Below are positions 11,031-21,359 of a stretch of 64,000 nt of DNA, piece by piece (positions within the stretch are counted from its first letter, which is position 1; every line of letters begins with the position of its first letter). This DNA comes from Volvariella volvacea V23 (lineage: Eukaryota > Basidiomycota > Agaricomycetes > Agaricales > Pluteaceae): the NCBI GenBank assembly GCA_000349905.1, contig KB722741.1, positions 48,285-112,284 on the forward strand, written 5' to 3'. Made by a program: the position numbers and the translations under genes. The notes below the pieces were generated by a model. It did no database searches, was not told the DNA's origin, and worked only from the letters and a program-made list of their open reading frames with translations.

Positions 11031-12458
11031 ATGCTCCTTGCGGGTATCTTTCTCACAGCATTTTCGCGATCCCTCGCTTCTCCAATATCCCCTGGAGCCT
11101 ATGACTCGGGTCCAAGTCCTATATGCGCTACCACTGCCCCGCCAGTAGTCCCCGAGTATCAAGCTGAATGCCTTCGGACTCGAACCCACTTCGACCTTTT
11201 GTACAGCTGCATCGGGGTGATCTTGTTGTGCACCCATATCTCCATACACCACAATCTCCCAGACCAAGACGCCTTCTGGGCCCAAATCAAATAGTCGAAA
11301 ATCAAAACGACCCTCTATGCACTGATGGCTCTGGAGTTTGTCACCATGTGGGCAATACGGGAGCGCATTAGGGCAGGGAGGATAGCCAAAGAAATGGAAG
11401 GTGAGTGAGATGGACAAGTACGGGGGTGATGTTGGTGCTCACACATCAAAGCTCGTGGGTGGACGAGGGCCCATGCCTTCTTTTTCCAGATGGGAGGGTT
11501 AGTAAGACTTCAGCAGGACTCGACCGGGAAGATCTCCTACAAGACTTTGCGCTACGGTAGTCGACACGAAAGTGATCGGCTCGCGGAAATCAGAAACATC
11601 AAAATGCCGCGCATTCCGCAGAGAGAGATAGACGACCATGGAAAAGGTGATGTGGTGGCCAAATCGATGGTCATCATCCAAACTACGTGGTTTGTTGCCC
11701 AGTGCGTCGAGCGGAGTGTTCACGGTCTTGGCCTTACCGACATCGAGTTGGTAACTCTTGCGTTTGCGACGTTAAACTTGATTACATACGCATTTTGGTG
11801 GGAAAAGCCACTGAATGCCGAGTACCCTATCTATTTTGATGAAGACGGAAAGCGCGTAGACGGACCAGAGGAGGGAAGCGGTGAGGGGATGAAGTATCGA
11901 GGTATTTGCGGGTATGTAAAGGAATGGATTGATTCTAGGCAAAAACACGGAATCGCTAAGACCATCTGGAACAAAGTGGTCAAAGCGCTGTTCTTAACCA
12001 TATTCGGGCCACTCATGGACATGATGGTTGATCGGAATGATAAAGACAGAGAGAAGAATTTTATCCGGACAGTGGGTAGCAACAGTGACGTGGTCAAGCT
12101 CCTCGCCGTTGGTTCAATGACTGGGGTCGTTTTTGGTGGGATTCACCTCTTCGCTTGGAATTTCCAGTTTCCGACAGACCTAGAACGCTGGCTCTGGAGA
12201 GGTGCCTCCCTTACCCTCACTGTCATCCCCCCATTCCTTGCGATCATAGCTTTCCTTATTTTCTTGGATTTCAAGTATGAATCTGATCTCACTGAATACC
12301 CCGCAATTCCGGTTTACTATCTGACTCTCTTCATTTTCCCTCCCATCTATTTCGTTGCACGCATTGTCATCCTTTTCCTCGCATTCTATACTCTCCGCGC
12401 TCTACTCGAATATGCCTTCCAAAGTGCGAAATGGACAGAATTTCTTCCCCATATCTAG
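11031..12458 (+). pseudogene. Family A copy with one nonsense codon
   Basis: Exons 11031-11400 and 11452-12458 are joined by a 51 bp phase-1 intron (GTGAGT...AAAG), giving ME-A-RGWTRAHAFFFQMGG. Everything else is preserved over 459 codons: signal peptide MLLAGIFLTAFSRSLASP, the membrane span at FDLLYSCIGVILLC, IPQREIDDHGKGD, WWEKPLNAEYPIYFDEDG and the ending EFLPHI. The single visible defect is TAG at 11292-11294, exactly where paralogs have the TGG of QVKWMRIRT. A one-base change explains it. The product would stop after 87 residues, before the second membrane segment. It may be a very young pseudogene, a polymorphic null allele, a read-through gene or an assembly error. Compared with the other intact copies it is more diverged in exon 2. 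Confidence 0.8.
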
Positions 12459-12732
12459 TCTTGTTCTATCGGTGCATCCTTGGTGTTGCTGCTTCTGATC
12501 GCCGAGTCACCAATACACACGTACTAGATTGTATTGTTTTCTAGCTGTCTTTTGTTATTTGCAAGTGTAGTATCACATGAGTCGCCACTCAGCATAAGCG
12601 GGTCCTTACGTTCAATGCTAGCCGTATATAGCTCTAGAATATCTCGTGTTATTTTTCTAGCGTTTCGGAATTCAATTCATGCACTAGTAAGCCGAGGGCT
12701 AGATCAATAGAATTACACTTCTGTGCGGTGAA
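12459..12732. other. 3' flank, no gene seen
   Basis: Short spacer after the family A copy ending at 12458. Nothing is recognisable. Confidence 0.45.
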
Positions 12733-13040
12733 TGGCAGCTATAAGAAACATGCAAGTCGAACAGGTAAATGAACACGAACGTGCCTATTTCCCACAGCTC
12801 GAGCCCAAGCCCCATAAAAACTGTCATAGCCACCGCATAGACCACCCTCCAGCCACAAGTGATGATAACCCCTGTGCAAATGACAAAAAGCCCCCCCCAT
12901 CATCAATGATGAATTGTTACGGCGACGTTACCTTAACGCGTCGATGTGTAAGTCTAAGGTGATGATTATCCTTGGTCTTTTAGTCGAGTAAGATGATGAG
13001 GACGATTGTGGCCAACAGAATGTTGAGTCGATCCGTCGTC
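12733..13040 (+). pseudogene. Eroded family A relic (promoter plus exon 1 pieces)
   Basis: The sequence ctataagaaacatgcaagtc and the following 30 bp parallel the TATA box and leader of 16676-18136 (TATAAGAA, then CGAACA.GT and TGC.CCTAT.TTCC). The signal peptide is deleted. The Ser/Pro-rich segment follows as ctcgagcccaagcccc, and further on cgagtaagatgatgaggac matches the VKWMRIRT region of exon 1. The reading frame is destroyed by indels. No exon 2 sequence is recognisable. I infer a remnant of a copy related to 16676-18136. Confidence 0.55.
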
Positions 13041-14190
13041 AAAGGCGTTAATGAGGTAAGTCGAGATTGGATTCGCACAGCGAAGTACGAGAGAAATACA
13101 AGGTATGAAACAGGAGGTCAAGCTAAAGTTCTATGCTAGAGAATTGAGGTATTTATACGTTCTGTGATATTATGTTGTAGCTGAGAAAGGAAATGCTGTA
13201 CTCGAGTCATAAGAACGCGTAAGCTATGGACGCGTAAGCTATGGACGCGTAAGCTATGGACGCGCGTATATTGCTGAATGGAGGAATGCTATTGTAGTTA
13301 CCGAAAGAAGTTGTAACTACTTAAAAGAAACATGAGTCCGATAGTCCGAAAGCACACTAGCTGAAGATGACGATTATTCATCGTCGTAACATGAATTGGC
13401 GATCGATATCCTGATTGAGAAGCCACTGTGTCAGAACCCCTAGTTTGTGACGCAATACTCACACCCACGCTTCTCCTTCGCGATCTTGGCTGCCTCGTGG
13501 AGGGCCCTTGTGAGAGTGGCGGTGGCAAACCGTTATTCGATCTTGTTAGGACCGCAGGTCAACCACTAACTGCCTTTGAGTTGTGATATCGTCATTTACT
13601 TGTGACACCTACACGTTCTGGTGTGAATGAAATATCGGGATTCAACCTTAGGCGAATAAAGTCGATTCTGATGCCAGCTGGGTCTTCGAATGTCCATTCG
13701 ATTTCGATCAGCCCTCTTTCTTCTCCAGGGTAAGCATCAGACGGTGCATTGTGATGTCCGATGATTGAAACTCACCATGCTATTCGTTTTCACCTAAATG
13801 TCAAGAATGGCATCAGGATTAAGTGCAATGATAGGACAATAGTGGGTCTTGTCTCCATTCGCATTGCCGCTCCCTTTCGTGTCCCACCCATTCATTGCCT
13901 ATGCTCTCTTGCATTGAAAATGGCGGGCAGCTTACTAGTCCAGTTGTTTCAACAAACTAGTAGCTTGGGGTACGCAAGGGGATTTGCAGCTGTGTCTTGG
14001 TCGTGAACTGCAATAAAGACACAAAAGTTATTCAGTGCGTACTACTACCTTGGTGTGCACCGTACTTCGTATCAAGTGAAGCAGCTGGAATATTTACCTG
14101 GCCCATATCCCACAGTTCGCGTCTCAGCAGTTATTCAAAATTGTCAGGAATCGTATCCTTATTCCCTATTTATTCACCGATTATTTAATA
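13041..14190. other. Gene-free region
   Basis: Apart from the short tandem repeat listed separately, nothing with coding character or homology inside the window is seen. Confidence 0.45.
13215..13265. repeat. 15 bp tandem repeat, about 3.4 copies
   Basis: The unit acgcgtaagctatgg is repeated three times without mismatch and followed by a partial unit. It lies in non-coding DNA downstream of the family A relic. Confidence 0.9.
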
Positions 14191-14230
14191 TTTATTTCTT
14201 TTTCTTTTTCTTTTTCTTTTCTTTTCTTTT
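14191..14230 (+). repeat. Polypyrimidine microsatellite
   Basis: A run of T-rich blocks spaced by single C (ctttttctttttc type), about 40 bp. Just after it are two CACGTG hexamers (near 14248 and 14295) and a short gatta repeat. Confidence 0.85.
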
Positions 14231-15000
14231 CATAAGCGCCAGGGACCACGTGACTTGCTTACTTAATCCAGATTAGATTAGATTACATCTTGACCACGTG
14301 ATACATTACCTTTTGAGCCACCTTCGGAGGTCTCGGGCATCGAGGTATTCTCGGCGGCGTCATTAGTCTTGGAGCCATCATCTCGGCTCACGGCTTATCT
14401 CTATCCAATGGGATCTTAGCGATACCGGACACTGGTGATGTCATCATGAGGTCATAGATAGATACCCATAGAATAGTTTGGAATAGTGTAAACATGTACA
14501 CACGGACTCTGGTGAATATATAAGTGGGCTTGGTTGGCTCTGGGGGTTTTCCTCAGTTTCGACCTTGTCTACTCTGCCGAGCTAGCTTTGTCTCAGAGAC
14601 TCCGGCGCAACCTGAATGAACAGGCTACTAAGAGGTGAGTGAGCGTCGTTAGGATTCTTGTATCCCTCTCTTCTCCCCCGCCGGCTGGTAGTGAGAGTTT
14701 TCGCAACCATGCCACCGGTGATACCTGGGCACCACCGTGTGGGTGATCCCTTGTAGTAGGCCCATCTGATAACATGTAGAGATGTGTGCCGAGTAATTGA
14801 TGTTTTCCTTTTCTTTTATTTATTACTCCTCATGTATCGTCTTTGGGGCCAAGCGCCCTCGTCGCTGACAAAAATCACACCAGAACAGGTGACCACCCAA
14901 CCTAGTTCCTGGGCATATCATATTAGGCTGGAAACAACCAGAGGCTGAGTGAGGAGTGCTGCTTGTTGATACAAAGCCATGGCATGCCATGAACACCCGA
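14231..15000. other. Non-coding, possible degenerate retroelement end
   Basis: It contains TATATAAG near 14517 followed by a CT-rich leader, and an end-like gataaca near 14770, which loosely resembles an LTR. No partner LTR, target duplication or polymerase frame is visible, so I do not call an element. Confidence 0.25.
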
Positions 15001-15770
15001 CAGCACTGCTCGCTTGACAGCATTTGCCTCGTGTGTGCCTGGCCTAAGTGGTCAAGAAGAACGATTCCATGTGACTGTTTTAGTGACAGTTCAAGTAGGC
15101 ATTCATACCAAATTAGAACGACGCTCTGCATAAGTGGGCAAAGGATGTTGATTAGTGTGGAGGGACGAGACAAAGCAGACATAAATTAATTAATTACATT
15201 GCAGTGCTGGTGAAACGACAAACACGAATCATAAGAAAGTAGGATTGGAAGGAATAAACGACTGGCACACCCATGTTTCTCGTAGACCTCTTCTTCACAG
15301 CATCTGTACGATCTCTTGCTTCTCTCACACTCATCTCAGTTCCTGACAACCCCAACTTGATCCAAGTTCCGTATGCATTGTAACCACTGCTGTATCTGTT
15401 GTTCTCCAGTCGCAATATATCCCACCCGCACTCGGATGCTGTTTGATATGTTGTACGGTTATATTAGGGTGATTCTCTTGTGTGCCTAATATCAGTATTG
15501 ACATATTGCCATAGCCAGGATCAAGACACTATGGGATGTAGGTGAAGCGGATGAGGAGTAGAGCGACGTCCTGTGTGCTGCTGGCTCCGACCTCGTGATC
15601 ATGGAGGCAATAAGAGAGGATCGTGGCTGAGAGAATAGCAAATAAAATGAAGGGTGAGGGCCATAGATAGCGATAGAGGGATTGTTACTAACCCAGTGGG
15701 TTTTAAAGATGGCGGACGGGCAAGGATGCATGCATCCTTTCTTCAAATGAGGGTGTTGGTTCAAGGACAA
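15000..15770 (+). repeat. Segmental duplication, copy 1 (partner about 19615-20350)
   Basis: It shares with 19615-20350 the blocks gtgtgtgcctggcct, gacgctct, tgcagtgctgg, acgacaaacac and ataagaaag, then the whole of family A exon 1 and the start of exon 2. The shared stretch therefore covers about 270 bp of upstream sequence as well as gene sequence. Confidence 0.7.
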
Positions 15771-15800
15771 ACTGAACACGAAGAGGCTGCGCTGTGTTGC
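15273..15800 (+). pseudogene. Family A relic, exon 1 and start of exon 2
   Basis: It starts MFLVDLFFTASVRSLASL like family A exon 1, and the frame breaks within 40 codons. Later pieces match DPTRTRTLFDILYSCIG and the end of exon 1 (gcaaataaaatgaag followed by gtgagg). They also match the intron with a ttactaac branch-like site and the first codons of exon 2 (ttcttcaaatga.ggtgttggt). Several indels and stops interrupt it. Nothing of exon 2 beyond about 15800 is recognisable. It is closest to 19892-21359, with which it shares the upstream sequence. Confidence 0.8.
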
Positions 15801-16630
15801 GAATATGATAGTGAGGGTATCCCGGCGGATAGTGACTGCTGGCACACATCCACCACCTGGGTCGCGTAATTTCTATTTAAAACCTGGATGTAAGCCTAGT
15901 GGGTCGTAATGAGGTTGTCAAAAAATTATCTTCTAGCATGCATAATACAGACTCACCAGGGGCGATATTTACCACGGACGGCTGGACGCGAGGCACCGGG
16001 AATACGGCTGTCACTGGAATACGGTGACTGTCAAGGCGTCAACAGCCAGGCAGGAGAGCAACATAGTGTTAAATAATTTAAGGAGAATGGCTTGCATTGA
16101 TGCAGTGAATGGAGGGTGGGAGAACTTGAATCCGTTTGTGGCAACCTATTGCTTGCTCCTGTTAGGATCACGTGCCAGAGACAAACCACCTAGCACCGAG
16201 CAACCGCCAAACTGGCGGTTGGGTTCGATTTTTCACATTGTCCATTTTTTCTATACGGTCGCACGAGTAAATAACAAGGTATTTCGCGTAAGGGGCTCAC
16301 AAACCTGGAGAAGTACCAGCCCCATGTTTGTTATGACAGTACGCAATGGTTGTGTAGACTTCGTGAATGGTGGACTGACATATTTCATGGATCGAAATCG
16401 GGCACAGAAGCTTATTTCTCATTAATTGAGCATAAATTAGAGTGATAAACGGAGTCTGGAACCCTTCAGTCAGGCATAACACAATGACAACCATAAGCGA
16501 ACACCCAAAACACGGGCACCGCCTATGGATTCTATTTTTATGCATGTCTGAGTGAAAAACTGACTTACAGGCGTATCATAGCTACCAGGCCACATCGAGC
16601 AGCTTTTTAAGCTGTATTGGACAAGGGTAG
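15801..16630. other. Gene-free region
   Basis: The best open frame (16024-16425, 133 codons) has no signal peptide, motif or paralog. A short block near 16140-16180 resembles 19360-19395 and may extend the segmental duplication. Confidence 0.4.
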
Positions 16631-16631
16631 A

Positions 16632-16639
16632 TATAAGAA
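16632..16639 (+). promoter_or_regulatory. TATA box of 16676-18136
   Basis: TATAAGAA, 37 bp before the ATG at 16676. The same box and leader occur in the relic at 12733. Confidence 0.6.
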
Positions 16640-16675
16640 AAGCGACATCGAACAAGTCGGCGAACAAATGCACCT

Positions 16676-18136
16676 ATGTTCCTCGCAGCTCTCTTCCTCA
16701 TCGCATTTGCACGATCCCTCGCCTCTCCCGCTCCCATTTCAGTTCCTGGAACTCCCAACTCAAGCCCGAGTCCTATATGCGTTGTCGCTGCTGCTACATC
16801 AATAGTCCCCCAGTCACAATATGATCCCACTCGAACCCGAACGCTATTCGACATTTTGTACAGCTGCATCGGGGTCATCATGTTGTGCACTTACATTTCT
16901 ATTCATCAAAACCTCCCGGATCGGGGCTCTTCGTGGATACGAGTAAAGTGGATGAGGATTAGGACGGCATTGTATGCGCTGTTGACTCCAGAGTTTGTCA
17001 TCGTTTGGGCAATAAGGGAGAGGATAAGAGCAAAGTGGTTGGTGTACGAGATGAGAGGTGAGCAATCTCTAACGGCTGAAGGGGATTGATGCTTACTGAC
17101 CATATCAAATGTAGATCATGGGTGGACGAGAACCCACGGATTCTTTTTTCAAATGGGCGGATTGGTGCAACTTCAGAATGACTCAACGGAGTATGTCCTA
17201 TACAGCAACGGGTGGCAAGGAGGTAGTCCATTTCACGACTTAAGGTTCAAGGTTCCCCGCATCCCCGAGAAAGAGATCCAAGACCGCGGAAAGGGGGACT
17301 TGCTCGCAAAGGCTATCGTCGTCATCCAAACAACCTGGTTTGTCTCTCAATGTATCGCACGACACGCACAAGATCTTGTCCTCACGGAAATCGAGTTGGT
17401 CACATTGGCGTTTGCGGCTTTGAACATGATTACATATTGGTTGTGGTGGGACAAGCCGTTGAATGTGGAGTACCCGATTTATTTCGACGAGGAAGGAAAG
17501 CGGGTGGATGGGCCTGAGGAAGCTAAGGCAGTAGAGAAGAAGGATAAGGATTCGTGGTACCGTTCCATGTGGGAGGGCATGAAGGGGTACTTTTTAGGAT
17601 GGAAGGATTCCATTCGACAACGGGGAGCGATCAAGACAATCTGGAAGAAAGGGATCGCAGGGCCTTTCACGGCCGTATTCGGCCCTCTAATGGACATCAT
17701 GGTTGGACGAGACCATGATGGCAGAGGCGACAATTTCATTAATGCAATGAACCCCCACGGTGACGAGCGGTTCTATGCTACAATTTATGGGTCAGTGATT
17801 GGGGTCATTTTTGGTGGGATTCACCTCATTGGTTGGAATTTTGAATTTCCGACGACCACAGAACAATTGCTTTGGAGGGCCTCTTCTCTCGTCATCACCC
17901 TTGCTCCTCTGCTCCTTGGGATCTCAGCTGCTCTCGTTGCCGCAGCCGATGAATATGACTCGTATCTCGCAGCAATATTGGGAATGTTGCTCTTCTTTTT
18001 CACTGTCTATGTTTGCCCGCTACTTTATTTTGTTGCTCGCATCATCAATCTCTTCCTCGCATTTTTCACTCTTCGTGGACTACCCGAGTCCGCCTACCAA
18101 AATGTGAAGTGGACTGAGCTCCTTCCTCACATCTAA
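16676..18136 (+). CDS. Family A putative multi-pass membrane protein, intact (467 aa)
   Basis: Exons 16676-17057 and 17115-18136 are joined by a 57 bp phase-1 intron (GTGAGC, branch-like CTGAC, acceptor TGTAG), giving MR-D-HGWTRTHGFFFQMGG. The likely signal peptide is MFLAALFLIAFARSLASP. The family cysteine in SQCDPTR is a tyrosine here (SQYDPTR), while DILYSCIG keeps its cysteine. Exon 2 has IPRIPEKEIQDRGKGDLL, WFVSQCIARHAQDL, WWDKPLNVEYPIYFDEEG, a loop longer than in 7917-9334 and rich in Lys and Glu, GVIFGGIHLIGW, a serine/alanine-rich membrane segment and the ending ELLPHI. No frame damage is seen. Function is unknown to me. The neighbours 15273 and 19892 are paralogs in the same orientation, so this is part of a tandem array. 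Confidence 0.88.
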
Positions 18137-19614
18137 GCGTAATCTATTAGTATGTCCTTCATTGAGATTTCAACATACTGCTTTACTAGGTTGTAATCAC
18201 TCCTATATACGCATCGGAAAATATCATTCTGTCTAATAGTTTTAATCTACGCATTTCCCTTTTACTTTGCACTCAAACACTGTTGCGTTCGATCACATTC
18301 ACGATCAGAAACCCATGCCCTTTTGATACTAGATAGGATGCGAGGATGTGCAAGCATTCCCTTGCATTTTACATCAAGGTGGTTCTCTCACCGACAGCTC
18401 ACCATCTCCGTGTCTCAACTCCAAACTTGTGCCCTTGGAGGCCCGACGTCCCGGACGCCATTCCATCCTAGATCTTTCCGAGCTTATGCACTCCGTAAAG
18501 GGCGCACAGTCTGAGTTTCAGTCAGTACGGGTGGATTTAACTATGGGAAATGATGGGTTTTGGGTGCAAATCGCAAGGTTAAGAGACCGATCGACACTGG
18601 TGTGCTATTTATTTATTCTGACTGTAATGCTGCGTACCCTCGATAAGAGAGGACCAATATGCAGGAGACGTTATCCTCAAAGAGTGGAAGTTGATGGCAA
18701 GTTGAGTTACTGCTCGTGTTTCGACGTCTTGAATGGTTGGGCCGTGCAGCTGGCAGCCAGACCAAAAGTACTTACCCCAACTGCATCAATTAATCCATTG
18801 TTCGAGTTCCAAGTGCGCCTCTGACTCCGAATGAAGGTAAGTGACATATATCCGGGGTTTGGGTGAACAGCGAACTCTCAAGCTCTAACCCTACGAAAAT
18901 CTTCAGCAAATAGAAGATGCGTACAGACAAGAATACGCACCAGATTGTCCCCTTATTGATTCACTTCAGTCCCCCATTTCTAGCATACACTCTTTGGTTG
19001 CCAGAATCCCTCAAAATGGTGTATGCAGTCACCCGATTAACGAAGATGTCTGTGTAAGTCGTAGGATCAGTGCACCCAGCTTCAAGCCAGATAAGACACA
19101 GTACAGCAGAGGAGCAAACCTTTGTGGGTAGTAGTGGGAGCTGGCTGCTTGTAAACTACCTTAACGGCGATGAGAGAATCGGTGAAGAGCGGTTGAGTAC
19201 CACAGTGCCACTGTCAGATATCTTCTTGAACCGAGGGGAGTTGTTGGGTAAGTCCAGCAGTACGTGGGCTAACAGGGTGCTCTCATTAGCCATGAGCTAC
19301 TTGAGCAAATGAATCAATCGCGTTCGGATAGTGGGCTGTGCGAGGAGCATAGTTGGATTGTGGCAACTATTATCTGCCTTTGTTAGGATCTCAAGTTGTA
19401 GCGACTCACTATCGTAGTGCAACACTCCCGTCACTTGAATTGAGTCCTAGGCCTGCATATTGTTGGAGCTTTGTTTCGTCGTGTCACACCGACATATCGT
19501 GCGTACTACAAATGAAGAGTGAACTTTCGACGCAGGGATGGGATGGGGTTAGCATGTGTGCGGATGTGCATCTGTTTACTAAATCTGTATAGTCTAGCTC
19601 TCGTAGAATGCTGG
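18137..19614. other. Gene-free region
   Basis: The longest frame (18348-18824, 158 codons) lacks any motif or paralog. I cannot support a gene. The right end leads into the duplicated upstream region of 19892-21359. Confidence 0.4.
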
Positions 19615-20350
19615 ACGGTACCGCTCACTCGACAGCATTCGCATCGTGTGTGCCTGGCCTAGGGACACAATTCTTTGTGTGGCTGTTCTCGAGTAGACGC
19701 TCGTACCAGATTAGTACGACGCTCTCCAAAAGTGGGTTAAGGGTGCAGATTGATGTCAAGGGATGATACAAAGCGGGTATAGTGCCCATGACGGATCAAG
19801 GATGGAATCGATGACACTGCAGTGCTGGAAACACGACAAACACAAGGTATAAGAAAGCATGATTAGAGGGTGATAAGCGACAGACGCACCCATGTTCCTT
19901 GCAGGCCTCTTCCTCGCGGCGCTTGCGCGATCCCTCGCCTCTCCCACACCCATCTCAGTTCCTGGCAATCCCAACTCGAGTCCAAGTCCCATATGCGTCG
20001 TCGCTGCTGCATCGATAGTCCCACAATCGCAATGTGATCCCACCCGCACTCGGACGCTCTTCGACATCTTGTACAGTTGCATCGGGGTGATTCTCTTGTG
20101 CACCTATATATCGATACATCATAATATCCCGGATCAAGGTGCTACGTGGATGCAGGTCAAATGGATGAGGATTAGAACGACGCTGTACGCGTTGTTAGCT
20201 CCGGAGTTTGTGATCATGTGGGCGATAAGGGAGAGGGTCGTAGCTGGGCGAGTAGCAAACAAGATGAAAGGTGAGGGTGGTGGATATCGACGGAGGTGTC
20301 GATGCTAACCTGGTTGATGGCGAAGATCATGGCTGGACGAGGACACATGG
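19615..20350 (+). repeat. Segmental duplication, copy 2 (partner about 15000-15770)
   Basis: The intact partner of the damaged copy at 15000-15770. It includes about 270 bp upstream plus exon 1, the intron and the start of exon 2 of the gene at 19892. Confidence 0.7.
19848..19855 (+). promoter_or_regulatory. TATA box of 19892-21359
   Basis: TATAAGAA, 37 bp before the ATG at 19892. Confidence 0.6.
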
Positions 20351-21359
20351 GTTCTTTCTCCAAATGGGGGGGCTAGTGCGGGTTCGAAGCGACTCGACTT
20401 ATGTTGTCTTGCAAGAGCGTTGGGGGGTAGGAGGTGGTGGAAAACGGGAATGGAATGCACTGGGGCAATGCGAAATACCACGCATTCCAGAAAAAGAAAT
20501 CAAGGATCACGGGAAAGGCGACTTACTCGCAAAGGCCATTGTTGTCATTCAAACGACGTGGTTTGTTGCACAGTGTATCGCACGACATACCCAAGGCCTT
20601 ATCCTGACCGAGATTGAGTTGGTCACCCTTGCATTTGCGACGTTGAATGTGATCACTTATGGATTGTGGTGGGACAAGCCGTTGAATGTCGAGTACCCGA
20701 TCTACTTTGATGAAGAAGGAAAGCGGGTGGATGGGCCGGAGGAGTCTGAAGAGAAGAAGAGTGAGGACGCGGGGCACCGAGGGATGTGGGAAAGCGTGAA
20801 AGAGTACTTTCGGGGATGGAGAGATTCAGTTCAACTGCTCGGAGTGATCGTGACGATATGGAAGAAAGGAATTGTGGGGCCATTTTCAGCAGTATTTGGC
20901 CCTTTGATGGACATGATGGTCGAGCGAGACGGTGACGACAGAGGAGACAATTTCGTCGACGCAACGGACCCCAGCGATGAAGACAAAGAGAAGTTTTATG
21001 CAATGATTTACGGATCAGCGATTGGGGTCATCTTTGGAGGAATTCACCTCGTTGGCTGGAATTTCGAATTCCCGACCGCCACTGAACAATTGCTGTGGAG
21101 GGCATCGTCCCTCGTCATCACTGCTGTTCCTCTGCTTCTCGCAATCCTGGCTATCCTTGGGTTCGTGGCCTCTAACTCTTCCTCAGATTTCACCGCGGTC
21201 CTGGCCTATTTATTCTACCTCCTGACTGTCTATGTTTGCCCCCTAGTCTATTTCGCAGCTCGCATCATCAATCTTTTCCTCGCATTCTACACCCTCCGCG
21301 CTCTCCCCGACTCGGCATACCAGAACGTGAGGTGGACTGAGTTCATCCCTCATATTTAG
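19892..21359 (+). CDS. Family A putative multi-pass membrane protein, intact (470 aa)
   Basis: Exons 19892-20270 and 20326-21359 are joined by a 55 bp phase-1 intron (GTGAGG, branch-like TGCTAACC, acceptor GAAG). Rough layout: signal peptide 1-18; Pro/Ser-rich 19-45; QCDPTRTRT near 48-55; membrane span 58-76; membrane-like segment 101-112; HGWTRTHGFF from 128; variable stretch about 140-175; IPRIPEKEIKDHGKGDLL near 180; WFVAQC near 205; WWDKPLNVEYPIYFDEEG near 245-262; acidic loop; three or more hydrophobic spans from about 365; ending EFIPHI. It is the best template for the family here. Its intron and 3' flank (ttggtcgctgata) are close to those of 1528-2986, which is inverted about 17 kb away. 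No enzyme motif is visible. A role at a membrane is inference. Confidence 0.9.

Noticed and set aside
14231..14775. LTR-like segment with TATATAAG and an end resembling gataaca
   Set aside because: No second LTR, no target duplication, no polymerase or gag frame, and boundaries cannot be fixed.
18348..18824. 158-codon plus-strand open frame
   Set aside because: No domain, membrane segment or relation to other sequence in the window.
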